From Bacteroidota bacterium (GTDB taxonomy: Bacteria > Bacteroidota > Bacteroidia > Chitinophagales > Chitinophagaceae): a DNA stretch of 54,235 nucleotides. The position numbers were made by a program, and so were the translations under genes. This document shows positions 1 to 6,700 of the stretch, piece by piece. The notes under the pieces were generated by a model. That model did no database searches, was not told where the DNA came from, and was given only the letters and a program-made list of their open reading frames with translations. The stretch covers positions 1-54,235 of the forward strand of contig JAFDXH010000208.1 in assembly GCA_018268075.1 (NCBI GenBank), given 5' to 3'. Position 1 is the stretch's first letter, and each line of letters starts with the position of its first letter.

Positions 1-387
1 CAAGAGGTAATAGTAACTACCCACCCTTCGGTAACTGTTGGCGAATTTTTCCATCAGAGAATTCGATGGGCCAGTAAGGCAGACAGATACACCGATAAGA
101 AAATAACTGCTGTGCTTTTCTGTGTATATTTTTTAAATGTATGGTTACTCACACTGGCTATTGCTTCTTTCTTTTTTATACAGGCATTGTGGTGCCTTGT
201 AGCGAGCATAGTTTTGAAAATAATAGTAGAATTATTTTTTCTATATCCCGTAGCTAGGTTTTTTAATAATGAAAAACTATTGTGGTGGTTTATACCCTGC
301 CAGCCCTTTCATATCTTCTACACCGTAATAGCCGGGTGGCTGGGAAAATTTGGAAACTACCGGTGGAAGGGAAGGAATGTAAAATAA
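1..387 (+). CDS. Glycosyltransferase family 2, C-terminal part (truncated by window start)
   Basis: The reading frame is open from base 1 (QEVIVTTHPSV) to a TAA at 385-387, so the N-terminal catalytic part lies outside the window. The visible ~128 residues contain HQRIRWASK, the (Q/R)xxRW-type motif found near the end of processive and membrane-bound GT2 transferases. Two or three hydrophobic membrane segments follow (about residues 38-58, 60-83 and 95-110). This is the usual end of a membrane-anchored GT2 enzyme that adds sugars to lipid or cell-surface glycans. The acceptor and sugar cannot be judged from this fragment. The next gene is convergent, 75 bp away. Confidence 0.75.
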   Translation, partial: QEVIVTTHPSVTVGEFFHQRIRWASKADRYTDKKITAVLFCVYFLNVWLLTLAIASFFFIQALWCLVASIVLKIIVELFFLYPVARFFNNEKLLWWFIPCQPFHIFYTVIAGWLGKFGNYRWKGRNVK

Positions 388-461
388 GCTGCTACCTGAA
401 AAGTATTTTGCAAACTGGTGCTTGCCCATTTGCAAATTGGCAAGCTGTCTGTTTTCCCGAC

Positions 462-1418
462 TCAATATAATTGATACATGAGTGCTGGCCGTTGCGTAAT
501 TTCATGATAGCATATATCGCCCCGCCTAAAAAAATGTAGCACCATGCTCTTTCTTGTCATAGCCTTGTTCAGGTGCTGCTCGCCACCATGAAACAAGTTA
601 GCATGCCAGATAAATATATCGCCCTTACTGGCCAAAAATACCTCCTTCTTTATTTGGTATTGCTTAATTTTTTCAGCTATCATATTTTCATATTCTGCAT
701 AAGTCTTATTGCCGGTAAGCCACCGGCTTCCTTCGTTGTTATAATCCCCATTCATATAGTAAGGCAGCTTATGGCTGCCGGGGTAATAATGAAGTGGGCC
801 GTTATCGGCAGTTATATCTTCTAAGGCAAACCATACACCCAGCAAGCCGCCTTGAGGGTAAGTGGTCATGTGGATACTATCAGAATGGGTATGCTGCTCG
901 CTTCCGGCAGAAAAATTAATACTTTGAAAAAGTACCGGACTACCACCCAAAAGTGCAGTTAGCAACTGTTTTAGTTCTGCATTATTCCCTAAAGCATTCA
1001 CTAATTTTGAATGCCTGCAGGCAAACATTATTTTACCGTTTGCAAGAGGCTTTACAGTTTTTGATTGTAATAATTTATCTATCTCATCATTTATTGCGGT
1101 TACTTCTTTTTCATTTAGATAGTGCTTTATAGAAGCAAAACCATTTTGATGGAAGTGTAACACGCTTTGCTTATCAGTAGCTTCTAATTTATTAAATAAA
1201 CTGGTGGCTTTAATTTGGCTTAGCATGGCTTCTTCCGATGGCATCGTAGTCTGAGCATTGCTATAGAGGCTCAGAAAATCTTTGGTAGATACGGGTGAGA
1301 AATATTTTTTTTTCAGTCCAAGAGCTTTATACCCCTGCAGATTATAAGCAAGCTGCTTTTTATGAAAAAAATTAAAAACCATGAAGCTCAATTTCAATCT
1401 TCGTAAAAGGCTCAGCAT
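462..1418 (-). CDS. Phytanoyl-CoA dioxygenase (PhyH) family Fe(II)/2-oxoglutarate oxygenase
   Basis: This 318-residue protein has the double-stranded beta-helix signature of the PhyH family. The HxD iron-binding pair is at H178/D180 (QHTHSDSIHM), the PGSHKLP turn is near 213-219, and the distal histidine is H277 (WHANLFHGG). A nearby arginine (TRKSMVLHFF) could bind the 2-oxoglutarate carboxylate. All expected metal ligands are present, so the enzyme is probably active as a hydroxylase. PhyH-family substrates range from lipids to small metabolites and antibiotics and cannot be assigned here. There is no signal peptide, so it is probably cytoplasmic. It stands alone, convergent with the glycosyltransferase. 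A second in-frame ATG lies at codon 13. Confidence 0.8.
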   Translation of the reverse strand: MLSLLRRLKLSFMVFNFFHKKQLAYNLQGYKALGLKKKYFSPVSTKDFLSLYSNAQTTMPSEEAMLSQIKATSLFNKLEATDKQSVLHFHQNGFASIKHYLNEKEVTAINDEIDKLLQSKTVKPLANGKIMFACRHSKLVNALGNNAELKQLLTALLGGSPVLFQSINFSAGSEQHTHSDSIHMTTYPQGGLLGVWFALEDITADNGPLHYYPGSHKLPYYMNGDYNNEGSRWLTGNKTYAEYENMIAEKIKQYQIKKEVFLASKGDIFIWHANLFHGGEQHLNKAMTRKSMVLHFFRRGDICYHEITQRPALMYQLY

Positions 1419-1689
1419 ATTTTTGTTTTTAACAGAAATAAAAAATCAATGAATAAAATTACATCATATTTAATGTAGCGCGCTTTCCTGCTCCTGTCTT
1501 CACCACAGTCAAGCGACTGCACATGATCATAGAATGCCTAATCGGATTAAGTTTCAAAATCTGAATGTGGTAGGCAAATTAAAATTTGGAATGCAAATTC
1601 TGCAATAGAATGTTTCTTTTAACCTATTAAATAAAAATCACTATTGCCTCTAAGCCCAACTTCCATAAAAGTTATTTACTTTTATTCCG

Positions 1690-2769
1690 ATGCAAGAATC
1701 TTATTCTTTTTCTCAGAATGCCTGGCGAAGGCTTCGCAAAAACAAAGGCGCTATGGCCGCACTTTTTATCATTTTTTGTGCAGTCTTTATTGCGCTGTTT
1801 GCTTACTTTTTAGGTGTAGATGGCACCCCTAATGCCGATAGGCAAACCGTAGAAATAATGGCCAGCAAACCCGGACGCAGCCAAATATTTTTAAAACTAC
1901 CCAAGGCTCGCAAAGTAGCTTCCACAGGCCTTTTACAGCAATTACTTTTTGGAAAAGAAGAGCCTTACATACTGGTACCCATTACATCTTACAGAGCAAC
2001 AAGCGACACTGTAATAGTGCAAAAACTGATAGATGATGGGATAGTAGAGCAACAGGTATATGCCATAAAAATGCTACCCACTAATTACATCACCACTAAA
2101 ACCTTTTGGCTGGGTACAGACACCTTTGGCAGGGATATACTCAGCCGCCTTTTGGTTGGTATTCGTGTAAGCCTTGCTGTAGGGTTGGTTACTGTGTTGA
2201 TTGCCCTGTTTATCGGTATCTTATTAGGATCGGCGGCTGGCTACTATGGTGGCCGCACAGACCAGGCTATTATGTGGTTTATAAATGTAATCTGGAGTAT
2301 GCCCACCTTGTTATTAGTGTTTGGCATCACGCTTACCTTAGGCAAAGGCTTTTGGCAAATATTTATTGCAGTAGGGCTTACCATGTGGGTAGGCGTAGCG
2401 CGACTGGTGCGCGGGCAGGTGCTGGCTGTAAAGCAAATGGAATATATTCAGGCCGCCAAAGCATTGGGGCTAAAAGATTTTCAAATAATCTATAAACATA
2501 TTTTGCCCAACATACTGGGGCCGGTAATGGTAATGGCAGCCTCCATATTTGCAAGCGCTATTATTATTGAAGCGGGATTAAGTTTTTTAGGCATTGGCAT
2601 ACAGCCGCCCACACCCAGTTGGGGATTGATGATTAAAGAAAATTATAATTTCATTATTACCAACAACCCCGCACTTGCGCTGGCGCCCGGCGTAGCTATT
2701 ATGATACTGGTGCTGGCATTTAATCTTTTGGGAAATGGATTGAGGGACGCGCTGGATGTGAGGGCGTGA
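1690..2769 (+). CDS. ABC transporter permease, OppC/DppC type
   Basis: The product is a 359-residue inner-membrane permease of the peptide/nickel uptake class. It has an N-terminal OppC-type segment (AWRRLRKNKGAMAALF), one membrane helix at about 20-42 and a periplasmic insert of ~90 residues. The binding-protein-dependent permease core follows, entered by LGTDTFGRDILSRL. The EAA loop that contacts the ATPase is AAKALGLKDFQIIYKHILPN (about 257-276). Five further helices follow. No DppB partner, ATPase or binding protein is adjacent; in Bacteroidota these parts are often scattered. The likely role is import of peptides or a similar solute, but the substrate is not predictable. It stands alone between two minus-strand genes. 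Confidence 0.85.
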   Translation: MQESYSFSQNAWRRLRKNKGAMAALFIIFCAVFIALFAYFLGVDGTPNADRQTVEIMASKPGRSQIFLKLPKARKVASTGLLQQLLFGKEEPYILVPITSYRATSDTVIVQKLIDDGIVEQQVYAIKMLPTNYITTKTFWLGTDTFGRDILSRLLVGIRVSLAVGLVTVLIALFIGILLGSAAGYYGGRTDQAIMWFINVIWSMPTLLLVFGITLTLGKGFWQIFIAVGLTMWVGVARLVRGQVLAVKQMEYIQAAKALGLKDFQIIYKHILPNILGPVMVMAASIFASAIIIEAGLSFLGIGIQPPTPSWGLMIKENYNFIITNNPALALAPGVAIMILVLAFNLLGNGLRDALDVRA

Positions 2770-2870
2770 GGCTTTCAGAATGGTCAATTGTAAATTAGGG
2801 TTGTGTGAAGGTTTGGTATGAATTGTCCAAATTTTTGAAACCTCTATGCCAGATGAAACCTCTGCCCCCC

Positions 2871-3347
2871 CTAACCTTCTTTTTCACTCACCTGTACGCT
2901 TCTATTAAAACTCTCAGAAAGGGATATCAGCGTTTCGGTACGCTCTATCCCTTTTATTTTTTGCAGGTCGTCGTGCAGTACTTTTCGCAGTTGGTTAATG
3001 TCTTTACAAACTACCTCAGTGTACATGCTATAATTGCCCGTAGTGTAATTGAGCCTAATGATTTCCGGTATCTTTTCCAGCTCCTTAGCTACGGCATCAT
3101 ACAGAGAACTTTTTTCTAAAAAAATACCAACAAATGCGGTGATATCATAACCCAGCAATTTGGTATCTACCTTTAATTTTTTTCCCTTTACTATACCCAA
3201 TTCTTCCAGCTTCTTAATACGCACATGAATGGTACCGCCACTTACAAAAAGTTTTTTGCCCAGTTCTGCATAGGGTGTATCAGCATGATCTACCATTTCT
3301 TGAATAATCTGCAGATCAAGTTTATCAATATTCAATTTACCCGCCAT
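2871..3347 (-). CDS. Lrp/AsnC family transcriptional regulator
   Basis: This 158-residue protein has the family layout. An N-terminal winged helix-turn-helix (about 8-58) contains LDLQIIQEMVDHADTPYAEL and the recognition helix GTIHVRIKKLEELGIV. A C-terminal ligand-binding RAM (ferredoxin-like) domain spans about 70-150. Such regulators sense amino acids and usually act as octamers, often repressing their own gene. The 5' flank holds a very AT-rich inverted repeat (3361-3396), a plausible autoregulatory site. The gene diverges from the tRNA-like RNA gene that starts 137 bp away, so the two could share regulation. The effector is unknown. Confidence 0.88.
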   Translation of the reverse strand: MAGKLNIDKLDLQIIQEMVDHADTPYAELGKKLFVSGGTIHVRIKKLEELGIVKGKKLKVDTKLLGYDITAFVGIFLEKSSLYDAVAKELEKIPEIIRLNYTTGNYSMYTEVVCKDINQLRKVLHDDLQKIKGIERTETLISLSESFNRSVQVSEKEG

Positions 3348-3360
3348 AATTTTATTTGAT

Positions 3361-3396
3361 TTTAAATATTTTTAATTAAAATTAAATATATTTAAA
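3361..3396. promoter_or_regulatory. AT-rich inverted repeat between lrp-type gene and tRNA-like RNA gene
   Basis: TTTAAATAT at 3361-3369 is mirrored by ATATTTAAA at 3388-3396 around an A/T-only core. It lies 13 bp upstream of the Lrp-family start codon. Lrp proteins bind AT-rich imperfect palindromes, so an autoregulatory operator is plausible. AT-richness alone can create such symmetry, so confidence is low. Confidence 0.35.
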
Positions 3397-3454
3397 CATT
3401 TTCTATATTTATAATGTTTTCGTTAAAATTCTTTTTTTATTACACTATAGTCAT

Positions 3455-3462
3455 TAGATTTG
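3455..3462 (+). promoter_or_regulatory. Bacteroidota -7 promoter element for the tRNA-like RNA
   Basis: TAGATTTG is an exact match to the Bacteroidota -7 consensus TANNTTTG. It lies 22 nt before the first base of the acceptor stem at 3485, so transcription would start about 15-18 nt upstream of the mature RNA, leaving a short leader for RNase P. A clear -33 TTG element is not visible. Confidence 0.5.
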
Positions 3463-3484
3463 CATCAGATTAGTTCTTAAACAT

Positions 3485-3656
3485 TGTGGGGTGATGAAAT
3501 TTTTGGCAGACATGCCCTCTTGTCTCGGGGGTGAGGGTCACAGGATAAACGTAGCATAGAGCCGGGCTGATAGCAATATCAATCCGACCAGGGTCGACCA
3601 CTGAACTTTGTGCTATAGCTAACTGCCTCGTGAAGGTTCGAACCCTTCCCCTACAG
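3485..3656 (+). ncRNA. tRNA-like RNA, GUC anticodon, ~100-nt variable arm
   Basis: A complete cloverleaf can be drawn. The acceptor stem is TGTGGGG (3485-3491) with CCCTACA (3649-3655): 7 pairs, one G-T. The D-stem is ATG/CAT (3494-3496, 3511-3513) with a Leu-like D-loop. The anticodon stem is CCCTC/GGGGG (3515-3519, 3527-3531), and its seven-base loop TTGTCTC gives anticodon GTC. The T-stem is GAAGG/CCTTC with the canonical loop TTCGAAC (3637-3643). G3656 is the discriminator; CCA is not encoded. The variable region (3532-3631) is ~100 nt and folds further. TGAGG/CCTCG closes it, TAGC-ATAG pairs with CTAT-A-GCTA, and a hairpin with a GCAA tetraloop occupies 3563-3586. Anticodon, C38, G73 and G2-C71 match AspRS identity positions, but position 10 is A, not G, and 37 is T. 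It has its own promoter and terminator. It could also be a regulatory tRNA mimic. Confidence 0.75.
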
Positions 3657-3674
3657 CTTTTTCATTTTTTTTGG

Positions 3675-3703
3675 CCTTCGTATTTTTATGCGAAGGTTTT
3701 TTT
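3675..3703 (+). terminator. Rho-independent terminator of the tRNA-like RNA
   Basis: CCTTCG (3675-3680) pairs with CGAAGG (3691-3696). Three further pairs (T-G, A-T, T-A) close a TTTT loop, and seven T residues follow (3697-3703). It lies 18 nt after the discriminator base, so the RNA is a single-gene transcript. Confidence 0.8.
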
Positions 3704-3704
3704 G

Positions 3705-4173
3705 TTTTAGAGCAAGAAAACAGTCAGAATTTTCTTTCAACCCACAAATAATATTACGCACTTTCTGTAAATAACTTTTTTGTTGTTATCTGCCATGGCC
3801 TGTAAAACTGCTGGCATTATCTAATTTACTAAGCTTGGCATCATCGTTGGTGAAATTGTTGAAAGTAATTCAGTAGCTATGGTATTGCAGCATCTAATGT
3901 GATGCCTGCATTTTCTTCATTTAGTGAAGCAGATACAGTACGTTCTGAAGTAGGAGAAAGTTCAATGCAGATGAACCGGGCCAAAGTTTTTACTATCACC
4001 ATTACAAACACTGCGAACAAGCAAAACCTGCTTAATTCGTTGAACGGAAATAGCAAAGTCTGGACTCTACCGAGTCTCAAGCACGGAACTCAGCGTTTAT
4101 AAGATTAATCTCCGTGTTCTCTTCGAAAGACTCGGCAGGGACCAAATAAAAGCATATTTTGCGGATTTAAATT
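3705..4173. other. Gene-poor stretch, possible decayed coding sequence
   Basis: No complete gene is supportable in these ~470 bases. Overlapping short frames on both strands (about 3880-4100) have no recognisable domain, no ribosome binding site and several stops just upstream. One plus-strand frame from about 3870 to 4100 has a protein-like composition (serine, threonine and glutamate mixed with hydrophobics) and could be the remains of a gene. The end of the stretch holds the first copy of a direct repeat that recurs after the HAD gene. Confidence 0.4.
4119..4145 (+). repeat. Imperfect direct repeat, left copy, flanking the HAD gene
   Basis: The 27 bases here match 4900-4926 at 22 of 27 positions in the same orientation; the shared core is AGACTC-GCAG followed by CCAA. 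The two copies bracket the HAD gene almost exactly, 28 bp before its start codon and about 100 bp after its stop. They may mark the ends of an inserted segment. Confidence 0.45.
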
Positions 4174-4797
4174 ATGAGGGTAAAAGCAATTATTTTAGAC
4201 TTGGACAATACGATTTATCCAGTAAATGCCATAGGCGACAAACTCTTCAAGTCTTTGTTTTTACTAATTGAACAAAGTGGGGAATTCAAAGGAGACATCA
4301 AAGAAATTAGGGGTCATATTATGCGGCATCCTTTTCAGGTAGTAGCCCATGATTTTTCTTTTAGTGACCAATTAATAACTGATTGTTTGCAACTTCTTTC
4401 AGACTTGACATACGAAGACAAAATGGAGCCATTTGAAGGCTATGAAACATTGAGAAATATTCCCTGTAAAAAATATCTGGTCACAACAGGTTTCACCAAA
4501 CTACAGCACAGTAAAATCAGGCAACTGGGCATCGTCAACGATTTTGAAGTTGTATTTGTGGTGGACCCCAGCAAATCCATTTTAACAAAAAAAGATATTT
4601 TCAAAAAGATACTTTCCGATAATTATTATAACCCTGAAGATGTTTTAGTGGTTGGCGACGACTTGCATTCTGAAATTAAAGCTGCAAAGGAACTTGGGAT
4701 AGGTACAATTGTTTACAATCATAATGAAGAACAACCAGAAGCAAAAAGTGAAAGGGCAATACATTCATTTAAGGACATAAGCCCTTATTTAAATTAA
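4174..4797 (+). CDS. HAD-superfamily hydrolase (phosphatase)
   Basis: This 207-residue soluble protein shows the HAD motifs in order. Motif I is DLDNTIYP (nucleophile Asp9, acid/base Asp11), motif II is LVTTGF (about 97-102), a conserved lysine lies in the SKSILTKKDIF region, and motif IV is VLVVGDDLHSEIKAAKELGI (about 158-177) with the acidic Mg2+ ligands. A helical cap lies between motifs I and II, as in subfamily I phosphatases such as phosphoglycolate phosphatase and YjjG-like nucleotidases. The substrate cannot be told. The gene is alone, with a gene-poor left flank and direct repeats on both sides, suggesting arrival as a small unit. The start ATG is the first in frame. Confidence 0.85.
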   Translation: MRVKAIILDLDNTIYPVNAIGDKLFKSLFLLIEQSGEFKGDIKEIRGHIMRHPFQVVAHDFSFSDQLITDCLQLLSDLTYEDKMEPFEGYETLRNIPCKKYLVTTGFTKLQHSKIRQLGIVNDFEVVFVVDPSKSILTKKDIFKKILSDNYYNPEDVLVVGDDLHSEIKAAKELGIGTIVYNHNEEQPEAKSERAIHSFKDISPYLN

Positions 4798-4806
4798 ACG
4801 AAAACT

Positions 4807-4847
4807 GCCAACGCCTAATAAAAGCATTGCTGCAAGTTGGGCTTGGC
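4807..4847 (+). repeat. Imperfect palindrome after HAD gene (attC-like, tentative)
   Basis: GCCAA (4807-4811) and TTGGC (4843-4847) close a 41-bp imperfect palindrome that begins GCCAACGCC and contains TTGCTGCAAG. Short GC-rich imperfect palindromes right after a lone gene are what integron cassette recombination sites look like. The canonical attC ends (RYYYAAC and GTTRRRY) are not convincingly present, so this is only a possibility. Confidence 0.25.
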
Positions 4848-4899
4848 CTTGTAATCTTCGGCATCTGCAACTTGGTATCTTTTAGGACTCAGCCAATTC

Positions 4900-4926
4900 C
4901 TCTTGGAGAGACTCAGCAGAGGCCAA
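4900..4926 (+). repeat. Imperfect direct repeat, right copy, flanking the HAD gene
   Basis: This is the second copy of the 27-bp repeat described at 4119-4145 (22 of 27 identical, same orientation). It sits in the 304-bp gap between the HAD gene and rlmD. Apart from this repeat and the palindrome at 4807-4847, nothing else is seen in that gap. Confidence 0.45.
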
Positions 4927-5101
4927 GAATTTAATATTCATGGTATGTCGTACAAAATTATAGTTGGGACAAATGGATTAATATCTTGTGCTGTTTTCCT
5001 TTTCATAATTACGGTTAGTTATTATCTGATAATCTTTTTTCACAAGGTATTTATAAATGCTTCTGGTTAATAATTTTTATCTCTCTCTTATAGTCATCCG
5101 T

Positions 5102-6514
5102 TTATACTTCCTTCAACTTCAGCAGTGCCACGCACTCTATATGATGTGTATGTGGAAACATATCAACGGGCTGTAATTTTTCGATGATAAATTTTTCATT
5201 AAGCAATTGCAGATCGCGGGCCTGCGTGGCCACATTACAACTTACATACACTATCTTTTCAGGAGCAATTTCTAATAATTTTTCTACCAGCTTCTTATGC
5301 AATCCCGCGCGTGGTGGATCTATCACCACTACATCCGGCCGGCCATGTAGCGAAAAAAAAGCATCATCACAAATATCAATCACATCGCCGGCATAAAAGG
5401 CTGTTTGCAGCAAATTGTTGAGCACTGCGTTTTCCTTGGCATCATTAACTGCTTCTGTAATTACCTCTACTCCTATTATTTTGTGAGCGCTATCACTTAA
5501 AAATATGCCTATGCTGCCCGTACCACAATACAGGTCGTACACCGTTTGGGTACCATCCAGCGCCGCAAAATCTTTAACCACGCTGTATAATATTTCTGCC
5601 TGCTTCGTATTGGTCTGAAAAAAAGATTTGGGCGACACTTTGAATTTAAATTTTCCTAATTGATCAATAATGTATCCATTGCCTGAAATAATTTCAGGAT
5701 TTAGATCATAGATACTATCGTTCCATTTAGCATTAATGGTAAAAAGCAATGTGGTAATCTGCGGTATCTGCAATCGCAAGTGCTTGCCAATTTTTTCAAT
5801 CCACTCTGCATCGCGGTAGCCAAAAATAAGGTTTACCATCAGCTCTCCTGTAGAAGCATACCTCACAATTATATTTCTTAAAAATCCCTTGTGCTCTTTA
5901 ATATCATAATAACTGAGATTGTTTTGCAATGCAAAACTGCGCAAGGTATTTCTGATGGTATTATTAATATCGTCCATTAGCCAGCACTCGGTAATATCTA
6001 TTACTTTGTCGTACAGCCGTGGTACATGGTAGCCTAAGGCGCCTCCAGGCCATTCCGCTTCGGCTAACAATAATAATTCTTCGCCGGAAAGATATTTTTT
6101 ATTGCTAAATGTAAATTCAAGTTTATTGCGATAGTGAATTGTTTTTTCAGAACCTATAATAGGCAAAACCGGCACGTAACCCAATTTTCCTATGCGCTTA
6201 AATGCGTCTCGCACTTCCTGTTCTTTGTACTCCAATTGCTTGCTATAAGGAAGCATTTGCCATTTGCAACCACCACACGTACCGAAGTGGATGCAAAAAG
6301 GAGTAACCCGCTCGCTGCTAAATTCCTTTATTTTTAAAACCTTTCCTTCGGCCCAGTCTTTTTTGCTTTTAGTAATTCTTACATCTACTACATCGCCGGG
6401 TACTGCACCTTCTATAAACAGCACTTTGCCTTCTATGCGCGCCAGCGACTTCCCTTCGGCAGCATAGCCGGTTATCAAAATATTTTCGATTGTTATTTTC
6501 TTCTTTTTTCTCAC
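5102..6514 (-). CDS. rlmD: 23S rRNA (uracil-5-)-methyltransferase RlmD/RumA family
   Basis: This 470-residue enzyme of the TrmA/RlmD family transfers a methyl group from SAM to C5 of a uracil in 23S rRNA. An N-terminal TRAM RNA-binding domain (about 5-65) is followed by cysteines C74, C80, C83 and C177, the expected 4Fe-4S ligands. The SAM site is DLYCGTGSIG (327-336), IDPPRAG lies at 398-404, the catalytic cysteine is C426 in YVSCNVAT, and the terminal HHIECVALL carries the general base glutamate. All key residues are present. The start is GTG (6512-6514); the next in-frame ATG, at codon 87, would remove the TRAM domain. RlmC/RlmD and related paralogues differ mainly in target site, so the exact uracil is inferred. 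Confidence 0.88.
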   Translation of the reverse strand: MRKKKKITIENILITGYAAEGKSLARIEGKVLFIEGAVPGDVVDVRITKSKKDWAEGKVLKIKEFSSERVTPFCIHFGTCGGCKWQMLPYSKQLEYKEQEVRDAFKRIGKLGYVPVLPIIGSEKTIHYRNKLEFTFSNKKYLSGEELLLLAEAEWPGGALGYHVPRLYDKVIDITECWLMDDINNTIRNTLRSFALQNNLSYYDIKEHKGFLRNIIVRYASTGELMVNLIFGYRDAEWIEKIGKHLRLQIPQITTLLFTINAKWNDSIYDLNPEIISGNGYIIDQLGKFKFKVSPKSFFQTNTKQAEILYSVVKDFAALDGTQTVYDLYCGTGSIGIFLSDSAHKIIGVEVITEAVNDAKENAVLNNLLQTAFYAGDVIDICDDAFFSLHGRPDVVVIDPPRAGLHKKLVEKLLEIAPEKIVYVSCNVATQARDLQLLNEKFIIEKLQPVDMFPHTHHIECVALLKLKEV

Positions 6515-6673
6515 GGCGCAAAAATACTTTTTGTAGCATTAAGTTTTTCAGAAGAAGTAATATTGAAAAAAAGTGCTACCGGCTATGTTCGCTAATAAAT
6601 TATAAAACCCAGAGCGACATAGACAAAAATTGTTAAGTATTCTAAAGAATCTCGTATTAAAGCCTATTTTGAA

Positions 6674-6681
6674 TATTTTTG
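6674..6681 (+). promoter_or_regulatory. Bacteroidota -7 promoter element
   Basis: TATTTTTG matches TANNTTTG and ends 19 nt before the start codon at 6701. It probably drives the three-gene cluster 6701-10855. No clear -33 element is seen. Confidence 0.4.
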
Positions 6682-6700
6682 TTTACTATTCATATATACC

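Noticed and set aside
3485-3656. The RNA as tmRNA, a group I intron-containing tRNA, or selenocysteine tRNA
   Set aside because: It lacks the tmRNA start (GGGG-TGATTCTGG type) and any tag frame. The ~100-nt insert is too short for a group I intron core and is in the variable region rather than the anticodon loop. The anticodon is GUC, not UCA.
3877-4102. Two overlapping 67-codon frames on opposite strands
   Set aside because: They mirror each other, have no ribosome binding site, no domain and no conserved-looking composition. They are kept only as part of a possibly decayed stretch.
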